Shown: in pieces, positions 15,514 to 23,417 of the stretch
How positions within the stretch are numbered: the stretch's first letter is position 1
How the letters are laid out: each line of letters opens with the position of its first letter
Assembly: GCF_900110955.1 (NCBI RefSeq)
Contig: NZ_FOFR01000006.1
Span: forward strand, 290,545 to 354,544
Direction: 5' to 3'
Source: Lentzea xinjiangensis
GTDB taxonomy: Bacteria > Actinomycetota > Actinomycetes > Mycobacteriales > Pseudonocardiaceae
Length of the DNA stretch: 64,000 bases
Program-made: the position numbers and the translations under genes
Notes under the pieces: generated by a model
The model's input: the letters and a program-made list of their open reading frames with translations, nothing else
Told to the model about the DNA's origin: nothing
Database searches by the model: none

Positions 15514-16425
15514 ATGGACAAGGCATCCGTCGTCCGCTTCATGGTGCTGGCCCTGCTCTGGGGCAGCAGCTTCACCTTCATCAAGGTGTCCCTCGAAGGC
15601 TTGACACCGGGGCAGCTCGTGCTCAGCAGACTCGTGCTGGGCGCCGCCGTGCTGCTCACGATCGCGGCCCTGCGCAAGGTCGCCCTGCCGCGTTCGGTCC
15701 AGGTCTGGGGCCACATCGCCGCCGCCGGGCTGTTCGGCAACGTGATCCCGTTCCTGCTGCTGTCCTACGGGGAGAAGACGACGGGCGCCGGCATCGCGGG
15801 AGTCCTCATCGGCGCGACCCCGCTGCTGACCCTGGCGCTGGCCACCGCGGCCCTGCCGACCGAGCGCGCCACCTCGCGCAAGGCGGTCGGCCTGGCGCTC
15901 GGCTTCATCGGCGTGGTGCTGCTGATCGGCCCGTGGCACGAGTCGCTCGGTTCGCTCAGCGGGCGGCTGGCCTGCTTCGGCGCGGCCGTCAGCTACGCGA
16001 TCGGCTTCGTGTACGTCCGGAAGTTCCTGTCGCCGCTCGGCCTCGCCCCGCTGTCGCTGGCCGCGTCGCAGCTCGTCTCGGCGGCCGTGCTGCAGGCGGT
16101 GGTGACCCCGTTCCTCGGCTGGCGCACCCCCGACCTCACCGGTCCGGTGACGCTCAGCATCGTGCTCCTCGGCCTGTTCAGCACCGGGTTGGCCTACGTG
16201 CTCTACTTCCGCCTGATCGGCGACGTCGGCGCCACGACCGCATCGGCGGTCAACTACGTGGTGCCCGTGTTCGCGGTGCTGGTCAGCGTGCTGTTCCTCG
16301 GTGAGCCCGTCACGTGGAACCTCCTCGCGGGCGGCCTGGTGGTGCTCGTCGGGGTGGCCTACGCGGAGAACAGGATGGGGCAGCTCCGCAAGAGCGGCCA
16401 GGAGACCGCGGGAGCGGTCCGGTGA
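15514..16425 (+). CDS. EamA/DMT family transporter, probable amino-acid (cysteine/O-acetylserine) exporter
   Basis: 303 residues with about ten hydrophobic segments arranged as two EamA repeats. The first starts FMVLALLWGSSFTFIK; the second begins near GRLACFGAAVSYAIGFVYV. Motifs such as NVIPFLLLSYGEKTTGAGIAG and FLGEPVTWNLLAGG are typical of drug/metabolite transporters. E. coli EamA exports O-acetylserine and cysteine. Here the gene overlaps cysE by the GTGA of its stop and is followed by a cysK-type gene, which supports export of a cysteine-pathway compound. The start at 15514 has GAGAAG four bases upstream. Confidence 0.85.
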   Translation: MDKASVVRFMVLALLWGSSFTFIKVSLEGLTPGQLVLSRLVLGAAVLLTIAALRKVALPRSVQVWGHIAAAGLFGNVIPFLLLSYGEKTTGAGIAGVLIGATPLLTLALATAALPTERATSRKAVGLALGFIGVVLLIGPWHESLGSLSGRLACFGAAVSYAIGFVYVRKFLSPLGLAPLSLAASQLVSAAVLQAVVTPFLGWRTPDLTGPVTLSIVLLGLFSTGLAYVLYFRLIGDVGATTASAVNYVVPVFAVLVSVLFLGEPVTWNLLAGGLVVLVGVAYAENRMGQLRKSGQETAGAVR

Positions 16426-17063
16426 CCCCTCGGGCGCTGCTCCGCGCGCTCACCGCTGATCTGGACGTGGTGCTGGACCGCGACCCGTCGATCGAGTCGC
16501 GCAGCGAGGCGTTGCTGCACCCGACGGTCATCGCGACCTGGGGGCACCGCGTGTCGCACTGGCTGCACCTGCGGGGACGCCGGCGCAGCGCCCGGTTGGT
16601 CATGGTCGTCGCCCGGCTGCTCACCGGCGGCATCGAGATCCACCCCGGTGCGCGGATCGGCCGCGGTTTCTTCATCGACCACGGCGCGGGTGTGGTGATC
16701 GGGGAGACCGTCGTCATCGGCGACGACGTCACGATCTTCCACCAGGTGACGCTCGGCGCGGTCGGGTGGTGGCACGACAACCAGCGGCCGGAGGGCTCAC
16801 GCCGGCACCCGAAGCTCGGTGACCGGGTGGTCGTCGGGGCCAACGCGACGCTCCTCGGGCCGATCACCGTCGGCCACGACTCCGTCGTGGGCGCCCAGGC
16901 CCTCGTCATCCGCGACGTGCCGGCGGACTCCCGCGTCCTGGCGCCGTTCTCCGTGCCGGCCCTGAGGTCGACGCGCAGCGTGGCGAAGGCGGCCAGGCCG
17001 CGCCAGCCCGTGGTGGTCGCGGGGCAGAAGCACAAGGGCGCGGCCGTGTTCCCCAGCTGGTGA
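16422..17063 (+). CDS. cysE: serine O-acetyltransferase
   Basis: 213 residues from the GTG at 16422, overlapping the transporter stop. The N-terminal helical part (ALLRALTADLDVVLDRDPS, then HRVSHWLH) is followed by a left-handed beta-helix with hexapeptide repeats: IEIHPGARIGRGFFIDHGAGVVIGETVVIGDDVTIF, HQVTLG, KLGDRVVVGANATLLGPITVG. The catalytic HG..IG and DH motifs are present. It converts serine and acetyl-CoA to O-acetylserine, the substrate of the CysK-type enzyme encoded 26 bases downstream. The C-terminus is longer and more basic than in E. coli CysE, so cysteine feedback and CysK binding may differ. Confidence 0.88.
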   Translation: MTPRALLRALTADLDVVLDRDPSIESRSEALLHPTVIATWGHRVSHWLHLRGRRRSARLVMVVARLLTGGIEIHPGARIGRGFFIDHGAGVVIGETVVIGDDVTIFHQVTLGAVGWWHDNQRPEGSRRHPKLGDRVVVGANATLLGPITVGHDSVVGAQALVIRDVPADSRVLAPFSVPALRSTRSVAKAARPRQPVVVAGQKHKGAAVFPSW

Positions 17064-17088
17064 CCGAACCCAGGAGATCGGAGGGCTC

Positions 17089-18087
17089 GTGGAAACCCGA
17101 GTCAATCAGCCCCTCACCGCACGACCGCCCGCCCAGTCGCTCGAGGACCTGATCGGCGGCACCCCCACGGTCAGGCTCGACCTCGGCGTGACCACGGCGC
17201 ACCTCTACGCCAAGCTGGAGATGGCCAACCCGCTGTCCAGCGTCAAGGACCGCGCCGCGCTCTACATGATCAACGGCGCGGAACGGCGCGGGCAGCTCGT
17301 CAGGGGCGCGGGCACCATCGTCGAGGCGACCTCGGGCAACACGGGCATCTCGATGGCCGCCATCGCCGCGGCCCGCGGGTACCGGTGCGTGATCGTCCTG
17401 CCGGACAGCGCGACCAGTGAGCGCCTGCAGCTCCTGCGCGCGTTCGGCGCGGAGATCGTGCTTACCCCGTACCAGGAGGGGTATGCGGCGGCGATCGCCA
17501 AGGCCGAGGAGATCCACCGCGAGCGGCCGGGGTCGTGGTTCGCCTGCCAGCACGAGAACTCGGACAACGTGGCGGCGCACTACGCCACCACCGGGCCGGA
17601 GATCTGGAACGACACCGACGGCGAGGTGGACGTCTTCGTCTGCGGCGTGGGCACCGGCGGGACCCTCAGCGGCACCGCCCGCTACCTGAAGGAGCGCAAC
17701 CCCGCCATCCGCGTCGTCGCGGTGGAGCCGGAGGGGTCCCCGGTGCTCAGCCAGGGGTGGGGCGGTCTGCACCGCATCCCCGGCCTCAACGGTGGTTTCG
17801 TCGCGCCGACCACCGACGTCGACCTGGTCGACGAGGTGCTCACGGTGTCCAACGAGGACGCCTACGACACGGCGCGGGAGCTCGCCCGCACGGCGGGCCT
17901 GCTGGTCGGGGTCTCCTCCGGTGCGGCGGCGCACGCCTGCCGGGTGCTCTCCGCGCGAGCCGAACACGCGGGCAAGAACTTGGTCACGGTGTTCCCCGAC
18001 ACCGGTGAGCGGTACCTGTCGTGGTTCAACCAGGACGACACGACGACCGGCAACGGCGAGACGCACGAAGCCATCAACGAGGAGTGA
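17089..18087 (+). CDS. PLP-dependent cysteine synthase family protein
   Basis: 332 residues, fold-type II PLP enzyme. SLEDLIGGTPTVRL opens the domain. NPLSSVKDRAA contains the PLP lysine, TSGNTGIS is the substrate loop, GVGTGGTLSG binds the PLP phosphate, and GVSSGAAAHA is the C-terminal Ser motif. The family catalyses beta-replacement on O-acetylserine with sulfide or other nucleophiles. Pairing with its own cysE and an exporter suggests either a dedicated cysteine supply or a specialised O-acetylserine-derived amino acid. The GTG start is behind GGAGG. The cupin gene follows after six bases. Confidence 0.85.
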   Translation: METRVNQPLTARPPAQSLEDLIGGTPTVRLDLGVTTAHLYAKLEMANPLSSVKDRAALYMINGAERRGQLVRGAGTIVEATSGNTGISMAAIAAARGYRCVIVLPDSATSERLQLLRAFGAEIVLTPYQEGYAAAIAKAEEIHRERPGSWFACQHENSDNVAAHYATTGPEIWNDTDGEVDVFVCGVGTGGTLSGTARYLKERNPAIRVVAVEPEGSPVLSQGWGGLHRIPGLNGGFVAPTTDVDLVDEVLTVSNEDAYDTARELARTAGLLVGVSSGAAAHACRVLSARAEHAGKNLVTVFPDTGERYLSWFNQDDTTTGNGETHEAINEE

Positions 18088-18093
18088 ACAGAC

Positions 18094-18585
18094 ATGACGC
18101 AGTTGTCCAACATCCTGCTTCCCGGTGAAGGCGAGTCGGTGCAGATCGGCACGACCACCCACACCACCTTCAAGGCCAGGGGCAGCGAGACGGACGGCCG
18201 GCTCGGCCTGTACGAGCACCGGATGGCTCCGGGAGCGCCCGGCGCCTCGCCGCACGTCCACAACGAACAGCTCGAGGCGTTCTACGTCCTGAGCGGCATG
18301 GTCGAGCTCCACCTCGACGGCAAGACGTTCGCCGCGCCGCCCGGGACCTACGTGAACGTCCCGATGGGGGTGTCGCACGGCTTCCGCAACCCGTTCGAGG
18401 GCCAGGCCACGATGCTCATCATCTTCACCCCGGCCCTCAACCGCGAGGAGTACTTCCGGGGTCTCGCCGAGATGTACGCGGACGGCAACAAGCCCACCGA
18501 GGACGAGCTGCTGACGCTGATGGCGAAGTACGACCAGTTCGAGGTGACGATCGACGGCACCGTCCCCGGCTGGGGCCGGCACTGA
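18094..18585 (+). CDS. cupin domain protein
   Basis: 163 residues, single cupin barrel. Metal ligands are visible as HVHNEQLEAFYVLSG (motif 1: two His and Glu) and the His in PMGVSHGFRNP (motif 2). The C-terminal 50 residues are helical. No signal peptide. As the last gene of the eamA-cysE-cysK operon it could act as a thiol/cysteine dioxygenase-like enzyme, an isomerase or a binding protein; the sequence does not decide. It is followed at once by the tandem hairpins. Confidence 0.8.
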   Translation: MTQLSNILLPGEGESVQIGTTTHTTFKARGSETDGRLGLYEHRMAPGAPGASPHVHNEQLEAFYVLSGMVELHLDGKTFAAPPGTYVNVPMGVSHGFRNPFEGQATMLIIFTPALNREEYFRGLAEMYADGNKPTEDELLTLMAKYDQFEVTIDGTVPGWGRH

Positions 18586-18587
18586 GC

Positions 18588-18657
18588 GCGAGGCGGGTGC
18601 CCGCGGTGGGCACCCGCCTCGCGGATGTGAGGTGGAGCCTGCTCCACCTCACATCCG
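18588..18657. terminator. two tandem perfect hairpins closing the cysE-cysK-cupin operon
   Basis: Hairpin one pairs 18588-18602 with 18608-18622, fifteen bases with no mismatch and loop GCGGT. Hairpin two pairs 18622-18638 with 18641-18657, seventeen bases with a two-base loop that would open slightly in RNA. They abut and share one base. This is an unusually strong double factor-independent-type terminator starting immediately after the cupin stop. Confidence 0.8.
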
Positions 18658-18693
18658 GCAGTGGAGGGGATCTTCACGGCGGCACATGTTCAT

Positions 18694-18699
18694 TAGCGT
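18694..18699 (+). promoter_or_regulatory. -10 element of a leaderless promoter
   Basis: TAGCGT fits TANNNT and is seven bases before the ATG at 18707. A weak TTCACG lies 15 bases upstream. No Shine-Dalgarno sequence is present. Confidence 0.4.
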
Positions 18700-18706
18700 T
18701 CTCACC

Positions 18707-18925
18707 ATGACGAACACGATGAACACGACGACGGACTCCACGGCGAACATCGCGACGAACTCGCGCAACCGGCGCCACCGCACCCTGCTGTGGACCGCGC
18801 TCGCGCTGAGCGCGCTCTGCAACGCGGGCACCTCGATCGCCGGTCTCGGCATCGTCAGCATCGTCTTCGGCGTGCTGACGCTCCTGTGCGGCGCCGGCCT
18901 GGTCGTCCACTACCGGTGGCGCTGA
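18707..18925 (+). CDS. small membrane protein with two hydrophobic segments
   Basis: 72 residues. A Thr/Asn-rich N-terminus and a basic patch (RNRRHR) precede two hydrophobic helices: LLWTALALSALCNAGTSIAG and GIVSIVFGVLTLLCGAGLVV. The basic patch predicts a cytoplasmic N-terminus. Similar small proteins accompany many actinomycete membrane systems; I do not recognise a specific family. Preferred start is the ATG at 18707 because of the leaderless-type promoter. Confidence 0.6.
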   Translation: MTNTMNTTTDSTANIATNSRNRRHRTLLWTALALSALCNAGTSIAGLGIVSIVFGVLTLLCGAGLVVHYRWR

Positions 18926-18934
18926 ACAGGTCGC

Positions 18935-18960
18935 GCTGATCCGGCGGTCGCCGGATCAGC
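18935..18960. terminator. hairpin between convergent genes
   Basis: GCTGATCCGG (18935-18944) pairs perfectly with CCGGATCAGC (18951-18960) around CGGTCG. The right arm contains the stop codon of the esterase gene on the minus strand, so one hairpin serves both convergent genes. Confidence 0.6.
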
Positions 18961-20218
18961 CGGTGGAGCAGGTCACGCCGTTGAGGGTGAACGGGGCCGC
19001 CGGGGCCGTGTCGCCGGTGTGGGTGGCCTGGAAGCCGATGTCGACGGACCGGTTGGGGGCGATCGTGGCGTTGTGGCCCGCGTTGCGCGCGGTGACCTGC
19101 CCTGCCGACGGCGAGTAGGTGGCGTTCCACCCCGAGGTGATGGTCTGCCCGCCGGGCAGGGTGAAGGCGAGCGACCAGCCGTCGATGGCCGTGGTGCCGG
19201 TGTTGGTGATGGTGATGCTCTCGGTCAGGCCGTTGTTCCACGCGGTGACAGCGGCCTTGACGCCGCACGTGCCGGGTTGCGGCGGGTTCGGACCGCCGGT
19301 GCCGGTGATGCCGAAGAACTCGAGGGCTGCGGCGGCCATGCCGGCCGACGGCAGGCTGTGCCCGGCGCCCTGGATGCTGTAGGCCTCGACCTTGTCGGAG
19401 TAGCGGCTGCGGTTCCAGCCGGGGCGCGGGGTGTCGGTGGACGTCGGTGTCTGGCTCAGGCCGAAGACGTTCGTCCACTGCTCGATCTCCTCCTGCAGCA
19501 AGGAGTACGGCACGAGCGTGTCGGCGGTGCCGTGCCAGAGCTGCACCCGCGGGCGGGGTCCGGTGTAGCCGGGGTAGGCCTGCCGGACGGCGTCGCCCCA
19601 CTGCTGCGGGGTGCGGTTCAGGCCGCCTCCGCCGGTGCACCTGCTGCTGCCGGGCGGGAAGTCGGCGGCGTTGGCGAAGCAGTGGAAGGGCACTCCCATG
19701 AACGCCGCGCCCGCCTTGAAGACGTCCGGGTAGAGGGCCAGCATCTCGTTGGTCATCATGCCGCCGGAGGACGACCCGGTGGCGAAGACGCGGTCGGGGT
19801 CGCCCCCGTAGCGCTGCTGGACGTAGGTCACCATCGAGACGATCGACACCGGGTCGCTGCCGCCGCCGCGCCGCTTGGCCGCGTCCGACCACGTGTCGAA
19901 GCACTTGCCGAACCCGGCTTCCTGCTGCGCGCTCGGGTAGATGACGACGAACCCGTGCCGGTCGGCGAGCGAGGAGAACTCGCTGCTCGAGTGGAAGCCG
20001 GGACCGGAGCCGCCGCAGCCGTGCATGGCGACCACGATCGCCGGCTCGGCCGGGCGGGCGTCCGGCACGTAGACGTGCATGCGCATCCGGCCGGGGTTGT
20101 CGCCGAAGCCGGTGACCTCGACCAGGGACGCGGCCGACGCGCCTGGCGCGAGCACGACGCCGGCGATGGCGATCAGGGTGCTGACGAGTGTCATGAGGGT
20201 GGTGCCACGTGCGGTCAT
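18956..20218 (-). CDS. secreted CE1-type (PHB depolymerase-like) esterase with C-terminal CBM2
   Basis: 420 residues. A signal peptide ends near GASAAS. The catalytic domain has AIVVAMHGCGGSGPGF (oxyanion), nucleophile elbow GSSSGGMM, acid in LWHGTADTLVPY and a His in IQGAGHSLPSAG. Domain and order match acetylxylan/feruloyl esterases of family CE1. After a Pro-rich linker, a CBM2 covers the last 100 residues (VTAWNNGLTESITITNTG ... GWSLAFTLPGGQTI ... CSTG). It would bind cellulose or xylan and remove acetyl or feruloyl groups outside the cell. GGAGGT precedes the ATG at 20218. Confidence 0.85.
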   Translation of the reverse strand: MTARGTTLMTLVSTLIAIAGVVLAPGASAASLVEVTGFGDNPGRMRMHVYVPDARPAEPAIVVAMHGCGGSGPGFHSSSEFSSLADRHGFVVIYPSAQQEAGFGKCFDTWSDAAKRRGGGSDPVSIVSMVTYVQQRYGGDPDRVFATGSSSGGMMTNEMLALYPDVFKAGAAFMGVPFHCFANAADFPPGSSRCTGGGGLNRTPQQWGDAVRQAYPGYTGPRPRVQLWHGTADTLVPYSLLQEEIEQWTNVFGLSQTPTSTDTPRPGWNRSRYSDKVEAYSIQGAGHSLPSAGMAAAALEFFGITGTGGPNPPQPGTCGVKAAVTAWNNGLTESITITNTGTTAIDGWSLAFTLPGGQTITSGWNATYSPSAGQVTARNAGHNATIAPNRSVDIGFQATHTGDTAPAAPFTLNGVTCSTG

Positions 20219-20259
20219 CGTCGACCTCCGGTAGGGGATTCCGGAATGCGCCGAGCCCG

Positions 20260-20324
20260 AAGATAGGCAGATTCGTGACGGTCGTCAATTTCTCGACGAA
20301 TAAAGTGGTGAGGCATTCGACGAA
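20260..20324 (-). promoter_or_regulatory. promoter and direct repeats upstream of the CE1-CBM2 gene
   Basis: On the minus strand TTGACG (20283-20288) and TATCTT (20260-20265) are separated by exactly 17 bases, close to the vegetative consensus. Upstream of the -35, TCGACGAA occurs twice as read on the plus strand, at 20293-20300 and 20317-20324. These are candidate regulator sites. Confidence 0.5.
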
Positions 20325-20422
20325 CCGCGGTTCTCGGCAGCGCATCCCTCCTTTGTGGACTTTTGAGGCTTCCTGGTCGACGGGGACCGGACTCTCAGCA
20401 AGGCTGCGCTTGGATCGTCGGC

Positions 20423-21127
20423 ATGACCTTCGACGCACCACGACGTGTTGCCCGTTCGGTGCTGACCCAGTGGTGGAACGACGTCACGTTCCTGCACTGG
20501 CGCGTCGACCCCGGCGCCGTGGAGCACCTGCTGCCCGCGGGGACGAGGCCGGACGTGATGGGCGGTGGCACGTTCGTCGGCCTCGTCGCCTTCCGCCTCG
20601 CCCCGCTGGGCTGGCCGGCGTTGACGCACCGCTGGAGCTTCCCGGAGACCAACGTGCGGCTCTACACGGTCGACCGGGAGGGGAGGCGTGGTGTCGCGTT
20701 CCTCTCGATGGACGCGACGAGCCCGGTGTTCGTGCTGGGCGCACGGGCTCTCGTGCGGTTGCCGTACATGTGGTCGGACATGGCGCTGCGGCGCGACGGG
20801 GACGAGGTCAGCTACACGTGCGAACGCAGGTGGCCTGACCGGGACGCGACGAGCACGCTCACCGTGCGGGTGGGGGAGCGGGTTGCCCGGCCGAGCCCGC
20901 TGGAGCAGTTCCTGACGGCCCGGTGGGGGCTGCACACGTCGTGGTTCGGCAGGACCGCGTTCTTCCCGAACCACCATGCTCCGTGGGACCTCCACCGCGC
21001 CACGGTCGTCCGCTGCGACGACGGTCTGGTCGCCGCGGCGGAGGTGCCGGTCTCCGGTGCGCCGATGAGCGTCCTGCACTCACCCGGAGTGCGGGCCCGG
21101 TTCGGGATCCCGTCAGCCGCGACCTGA
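20423..21127 (+). CDS. DUF2071 (YqjF-like) family protein
   Basis: 234 residues from the ATG at 20423. Characteristic segments are LTQWWNDVTFLHWRVDP near the start, GTFVGLVAFRL, the TNVRLYT strand, GVAFLSMDA, and FLTARWGLH with PNHHAPWDLH near the end. This family has an acetoacetate-decarboxylase-like fold and no known enzymatic role. The protein is soluble. It converges on the AraC-type gene with a 15-base overlap of the 3' ends. Confidence 0.75.
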   Translation: MTFDAPRRVARSVLTQWWNDVTFLHWRVDPGAVEHLLPAGTRPDVMGGGTFVGLVAFRLAPLGWPALTHRWSFPETNVRLYTVDREGRRGVAFLSMDATSPVFVLGARALVRLPYMWSDMALRRDGDEVSYTCERRWPDRDATSTLTVRVGERVARPSPLEQFLTARWGLHTSWFGRTAFFPNHHAPWDLHRATVVRCDDGLVAAAEVPVSGAPMSVLHSPGVRARFGIPSAAT

Positions 21128-22075
21128 GCCGAGAGCCCCAGCCGCTTCACCAGTGGCGTCCTGGTTGTCGCGCTGCCGGCGGCGGAACCTGCCGGGGGCG
21201 GTGCCGAACTCCCGCTTGAAGGCGGTGGCGAACGCGAACTCCGAGGTGTAGCCGACCTGGCGGGCGATGGCGGCGAGCGGAGCCTCGCCGTCGCGCAGCA
21301 TCCGCGCGGCGGCGCTCAGCCGCCACCAGGTCAGGTAGGCCATCGGGGACTGGCCGACGAGCGAGGTGAAGCGGCGGGCGAACGCGGTCTTGGACAGCCC
21401 GACCGAGGCCCCCAGCTCCTGGACGGTCCACGGGTGCGCGGGCGTGCGGTGGATGTGCTGCAACGCCGTGGCGACCACCGGATCGGTGAGCGCGACGCAC
21501 CACCCTCCGCGCGGGCGGTGCCGTGCCGCCTCCTCGTCGAGCCAGGCGCGCAGCAGGTAGACGAGCAGCAGGTCCATCAGGGCGGGCAGTGCCGCGGCGG
21601 CGCCGGGCCTGGCTTCGATCAGGTCCGCGCCGAGCAGGTCGACCGCGGTGCGCAGGGCGGAGTGGTCACCGAGGCGGGCGGGGAGGTGGATCACCTCGGG
21701 CAGGCTGTGCAGGAACGGGTGCGCCTGACCCCGTTCCAGCCGGTACGCGCCGCACAGCAGCTGCGTCTGGCCGGGTGCGGGCTCGTCGTCCGGCGGACCG
21801 CCCTCCGGCGCCCGCGGGAGGTCCGCGATCGTCCTGTCCGGACTGTCGCTCATGCCGTGCTTGGCGCCGTGCGGCAGGAACACCACGTCGCCCGCACCGA
21901 GGGCGATGGGGGAACCGGACGGCGGGATCAGCCAGCAGCCGCCTTCGAGGACGACGTGGAAGCCGGCGCCGGGGTAGGGGCCGAACGCGTAGCCCCACCG
22001 GCCGCCCAGCCGGGAGCGCGTGAACTTGGCGCGGCCGGCGCGGACGGTGGCGATCACGTCGCTGAAGACGTCCAT
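21113..22075 (-). CDS. AraC family regulator with N-terminal cupin
   Basis: 320 residues from the ATG at 22075. The first about 180 residues form a cupin-type sensing domain (GFHVVLEGGCWLIPPSG, IALGAGDVVFLPHGAKHG). The C-terminal 100 residues are a double helix-turn-helix AraC domain: WTVQELGASVGLSKTAFARRFTSLVGQSP and PLAAIARQVGYTSEFAFATAFKREFGTAPGRFRR. This is the layout of the AraC regulators that control neighbouring oxidoreductase or monooxygenase genes. It is divergent from the DUF1330 gene, its most likely target. Confidence 0.88.
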   Translation of the reverse strand: MDVFSDVIATVRAGRAKFTRSRLGGRWGYAFGPYPGAGFHVVLEGGCWLIPPSGSPIALGAGDVVFLPHGAKHGMSDSPDRTIADLPRAPEGGPPDDEPAPGQTQLLCGAYRLERGQAHPFLHSLPEVIHLPARLGDHSALRTAVDLLGADLIEARPGAAAALPALMDLLLVYLLRAWLDEEAARHRPRGGWCVALTDPVVATALQHIHRTPAHPWTVQELGASVGLSKTAFARRFTSLVGQSPMAYLTWWRLSAAARMLRDGEAPLAAIARQVGYTSEFAFATAFKREFGTAPGRFRRRQRDNQDATGEAAGALGSGRG

Positions 22076-22135
22076 GAACCCATGATACGGACACAGGATC
22101 GGTCTCTTCGCGTATGACAGGGGTCGTTTCTCGCA

Positions 22136-22164
22136 TTGGAAAGACCGCATCGGGTCCTTAACGT
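22136..22164 (+). promoter_or_regulatory. promoter of the DUF1330 gene
   Basis: TTGGAA (22136-22141) and TAACGT (22159-22164) are spaced by 17 bases and point to the ATG at 22205. They lie in the 129-bp intergenic region shared with the divergent AraC gene. Confidence 0.5.
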
Positions 22165-22204
22165 CATAGGTGATCAAGCCATCACCCCAGGAGGAGACGC
22201 GGAC

Positions 22205-22492
22205 ATGACCGCATACGTCGTGATCGACCTGAACGTCGCGGACGCGGAAGGCTTCCAGCAGTACGTCGACGGTGTGACGCCGTTGATCGAGAAGGCCGGC
22301 GCGCGCAACGTCCTCATCGACAGCAACGCGCTGGTGCTCGAAGGTGACTGGGCCCCGTCGACGCTCGTGGTCCACGAGTTCGCCAGCAAGGCCGCGGTCC
22401 GGGAGTTCTGGGACTCGCCGGAGTACCAGCCGTTCAAGGAGCTGCGCCGCAAGTACTCCACCGTGCAGGTCGTCGTCGGCGAGACCGCCTGA
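22205..22492 (+). CDS. DUF1330 family protein
   Basis: 95 residues. Begins TAYVVIDLNVADAEGFQQYVDGV and ends FWDSPEYQPFKELRRKYSTVQVVV, the ferredoxin-like alpha/beta barrel pattern of DUF1330, related to small antibiotic-monooxygenase folds. The AGGAGGAGA ribosome binding site is nearly perfect, so expression should be strong. Placed opposite an AraC regulator, it is probably induced by the ligand of that regulator. Function unknown. Confidence 0.8.
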   Translation: MTAYVVIDLNVADAEGFQQYVDGVTPLIEKAGARNVLIDSNALVLEGDWAPSTLVVHEFASKAAVREFWDSPEYQPFKELRRKYSTVQVVVGETA

Positions 22493-22507
22493 GCGCGAGC
22501 CCGCCGG

Positions 22508-23326
22508 TCAGGTCGCCAGCGTGCCCAGCAGCACCAGGGCGTCGGCGGAGCGGGACCCCGGCTGCGCCGGGAGGGCGACCAGTCGCTGGCCGGGCGCGCT
22601 CGCGATCAGGAAGATCTCCGCGCGCAGGTCCAGCTCGCCGACGTCGGGGTGGAAGAAGTGGCTGCCCCAGGTGACGGCGCCGCGGTGCTCCGGTCCTGCC
22701 CAGAGCCGCCGGAACCGCGGACTGGCGATGGACAGCTCGCCGACCAGCTCGCGCAGTGCCCGCTCACCGCCGGCGTGCGCGGTGGCCTGGCGCAGGTCGT
22801 CGACGGCGGCGCGGGCCGTGGTGGTCCAGTCGCGGAAGAACTCCGCACCCGCCGGGTCGAGGAAGATCATGCGGTGCAGGTTGTCGCCGTGGACGAACCG
22901 GCTGTGCAGCGCGGCGGCGAGGGCGTTGCGCGCCAGGACGTCGCCGGACCAGCCCAGGACGTAGGCGGGCGCCGCGGTCCAGTCGTCGAGCAGGGCGAGG
23001 ACGTGGGGGCTGACGCGTTCCACCCGGTCGGCTCTCCGCCGGCGCGCGGTGGGACGAGCCAGCCGGTGCAGTTCGACGGTCGCCTGCTCGTCCAGGCGCA
23101 GTGCGCGTTTCAGGCCCTCCACGGTCTGGTGGGTGGGACGTTCGTGTCCCTGCTCCAGCCGGGCGTAGTAGCCCGCGCTCAGCCCGGCGAGCTGCGCGAC
23201 CTCGTCCCGGCGCAGGCCGGGGACCCGACGGCGGCCCGCGGCGCTCAGCCCGGCCTGTTCCGGCCGGACGAGCGCACGGCGCGTGCGCAGGAACGCGCCC
23301 AGCGCTGTGTTCCGCTCCCCGTTCAT
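22508..23326 (-). CDS. XRE family regulator with MmyB-like ligand-binding domain
   Basis: 272 residues from the ATG at 23326. N-terminal helix-turn-helix: LGAFLRTRRAL, RRRVPGLRRDEVAQLAGLSAGYYARLEQG. C-terminal MmyB-like domain: PAYVLGWSGDVLARNALAAAL and NLHRMIFLDPAGAEFFRDW, ending in HPDVGELDLRAEIF. Such proteins bind fatty-acid-like ligands in related cases and usually regulate an adjacent short-chain dehydrogenase. It is divergent from, and paralogous to, the gene at 23418. Confidence 0.88.
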   Translation of the reverse strand: MNGERNTALGAFLRTRRALVRPEQAGLSAAGRRRVPGLRRDEVAQLAGLSAGYYARLEQGHERPTHQTVEGLKRALRLDEQATVELHRLARPTARRRRADRVERVSPHVLALLDDWTAAPAYVLGWSGDVLARNALAAALHSRFVHGDNLHRMIFLDPAGAEFFRDWTTTARAAVDDLRQATAHAGGERALRELVGELSIASPRFRRLWAGPEHRGAVTWGSHFFHPDVGELDLRAEIFLIASAPGQRLVALPAQPGSRSADALVLLGTLAT

Positions 23327-23360
23327 GCGATCGAGGCTAGGCGAGGCGACGGGGTCCGAG

Positions 23361-23381
23361 CCTGGGTGCGTCCCACCCAGG
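23361..23381. promoter_or_regulatory. palindromic operator between divergent XRE genes
   Basis: CCTGGGTG (23361-23368) and CACCCAGG (23374-23381) form a perfect 8-bp inverted repeat with a 5-base centre, inside the 91-bp gap between the two XRE genes. The same half-site recurs upstream of the SDR gene (24281-24328), which supports a shared regulator. Confidence 0.55.
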
Positions 23382-23417
23382 TTGACGGCGGGCCGCCGCG
23401 CAGGTTGAGTTGACGTC

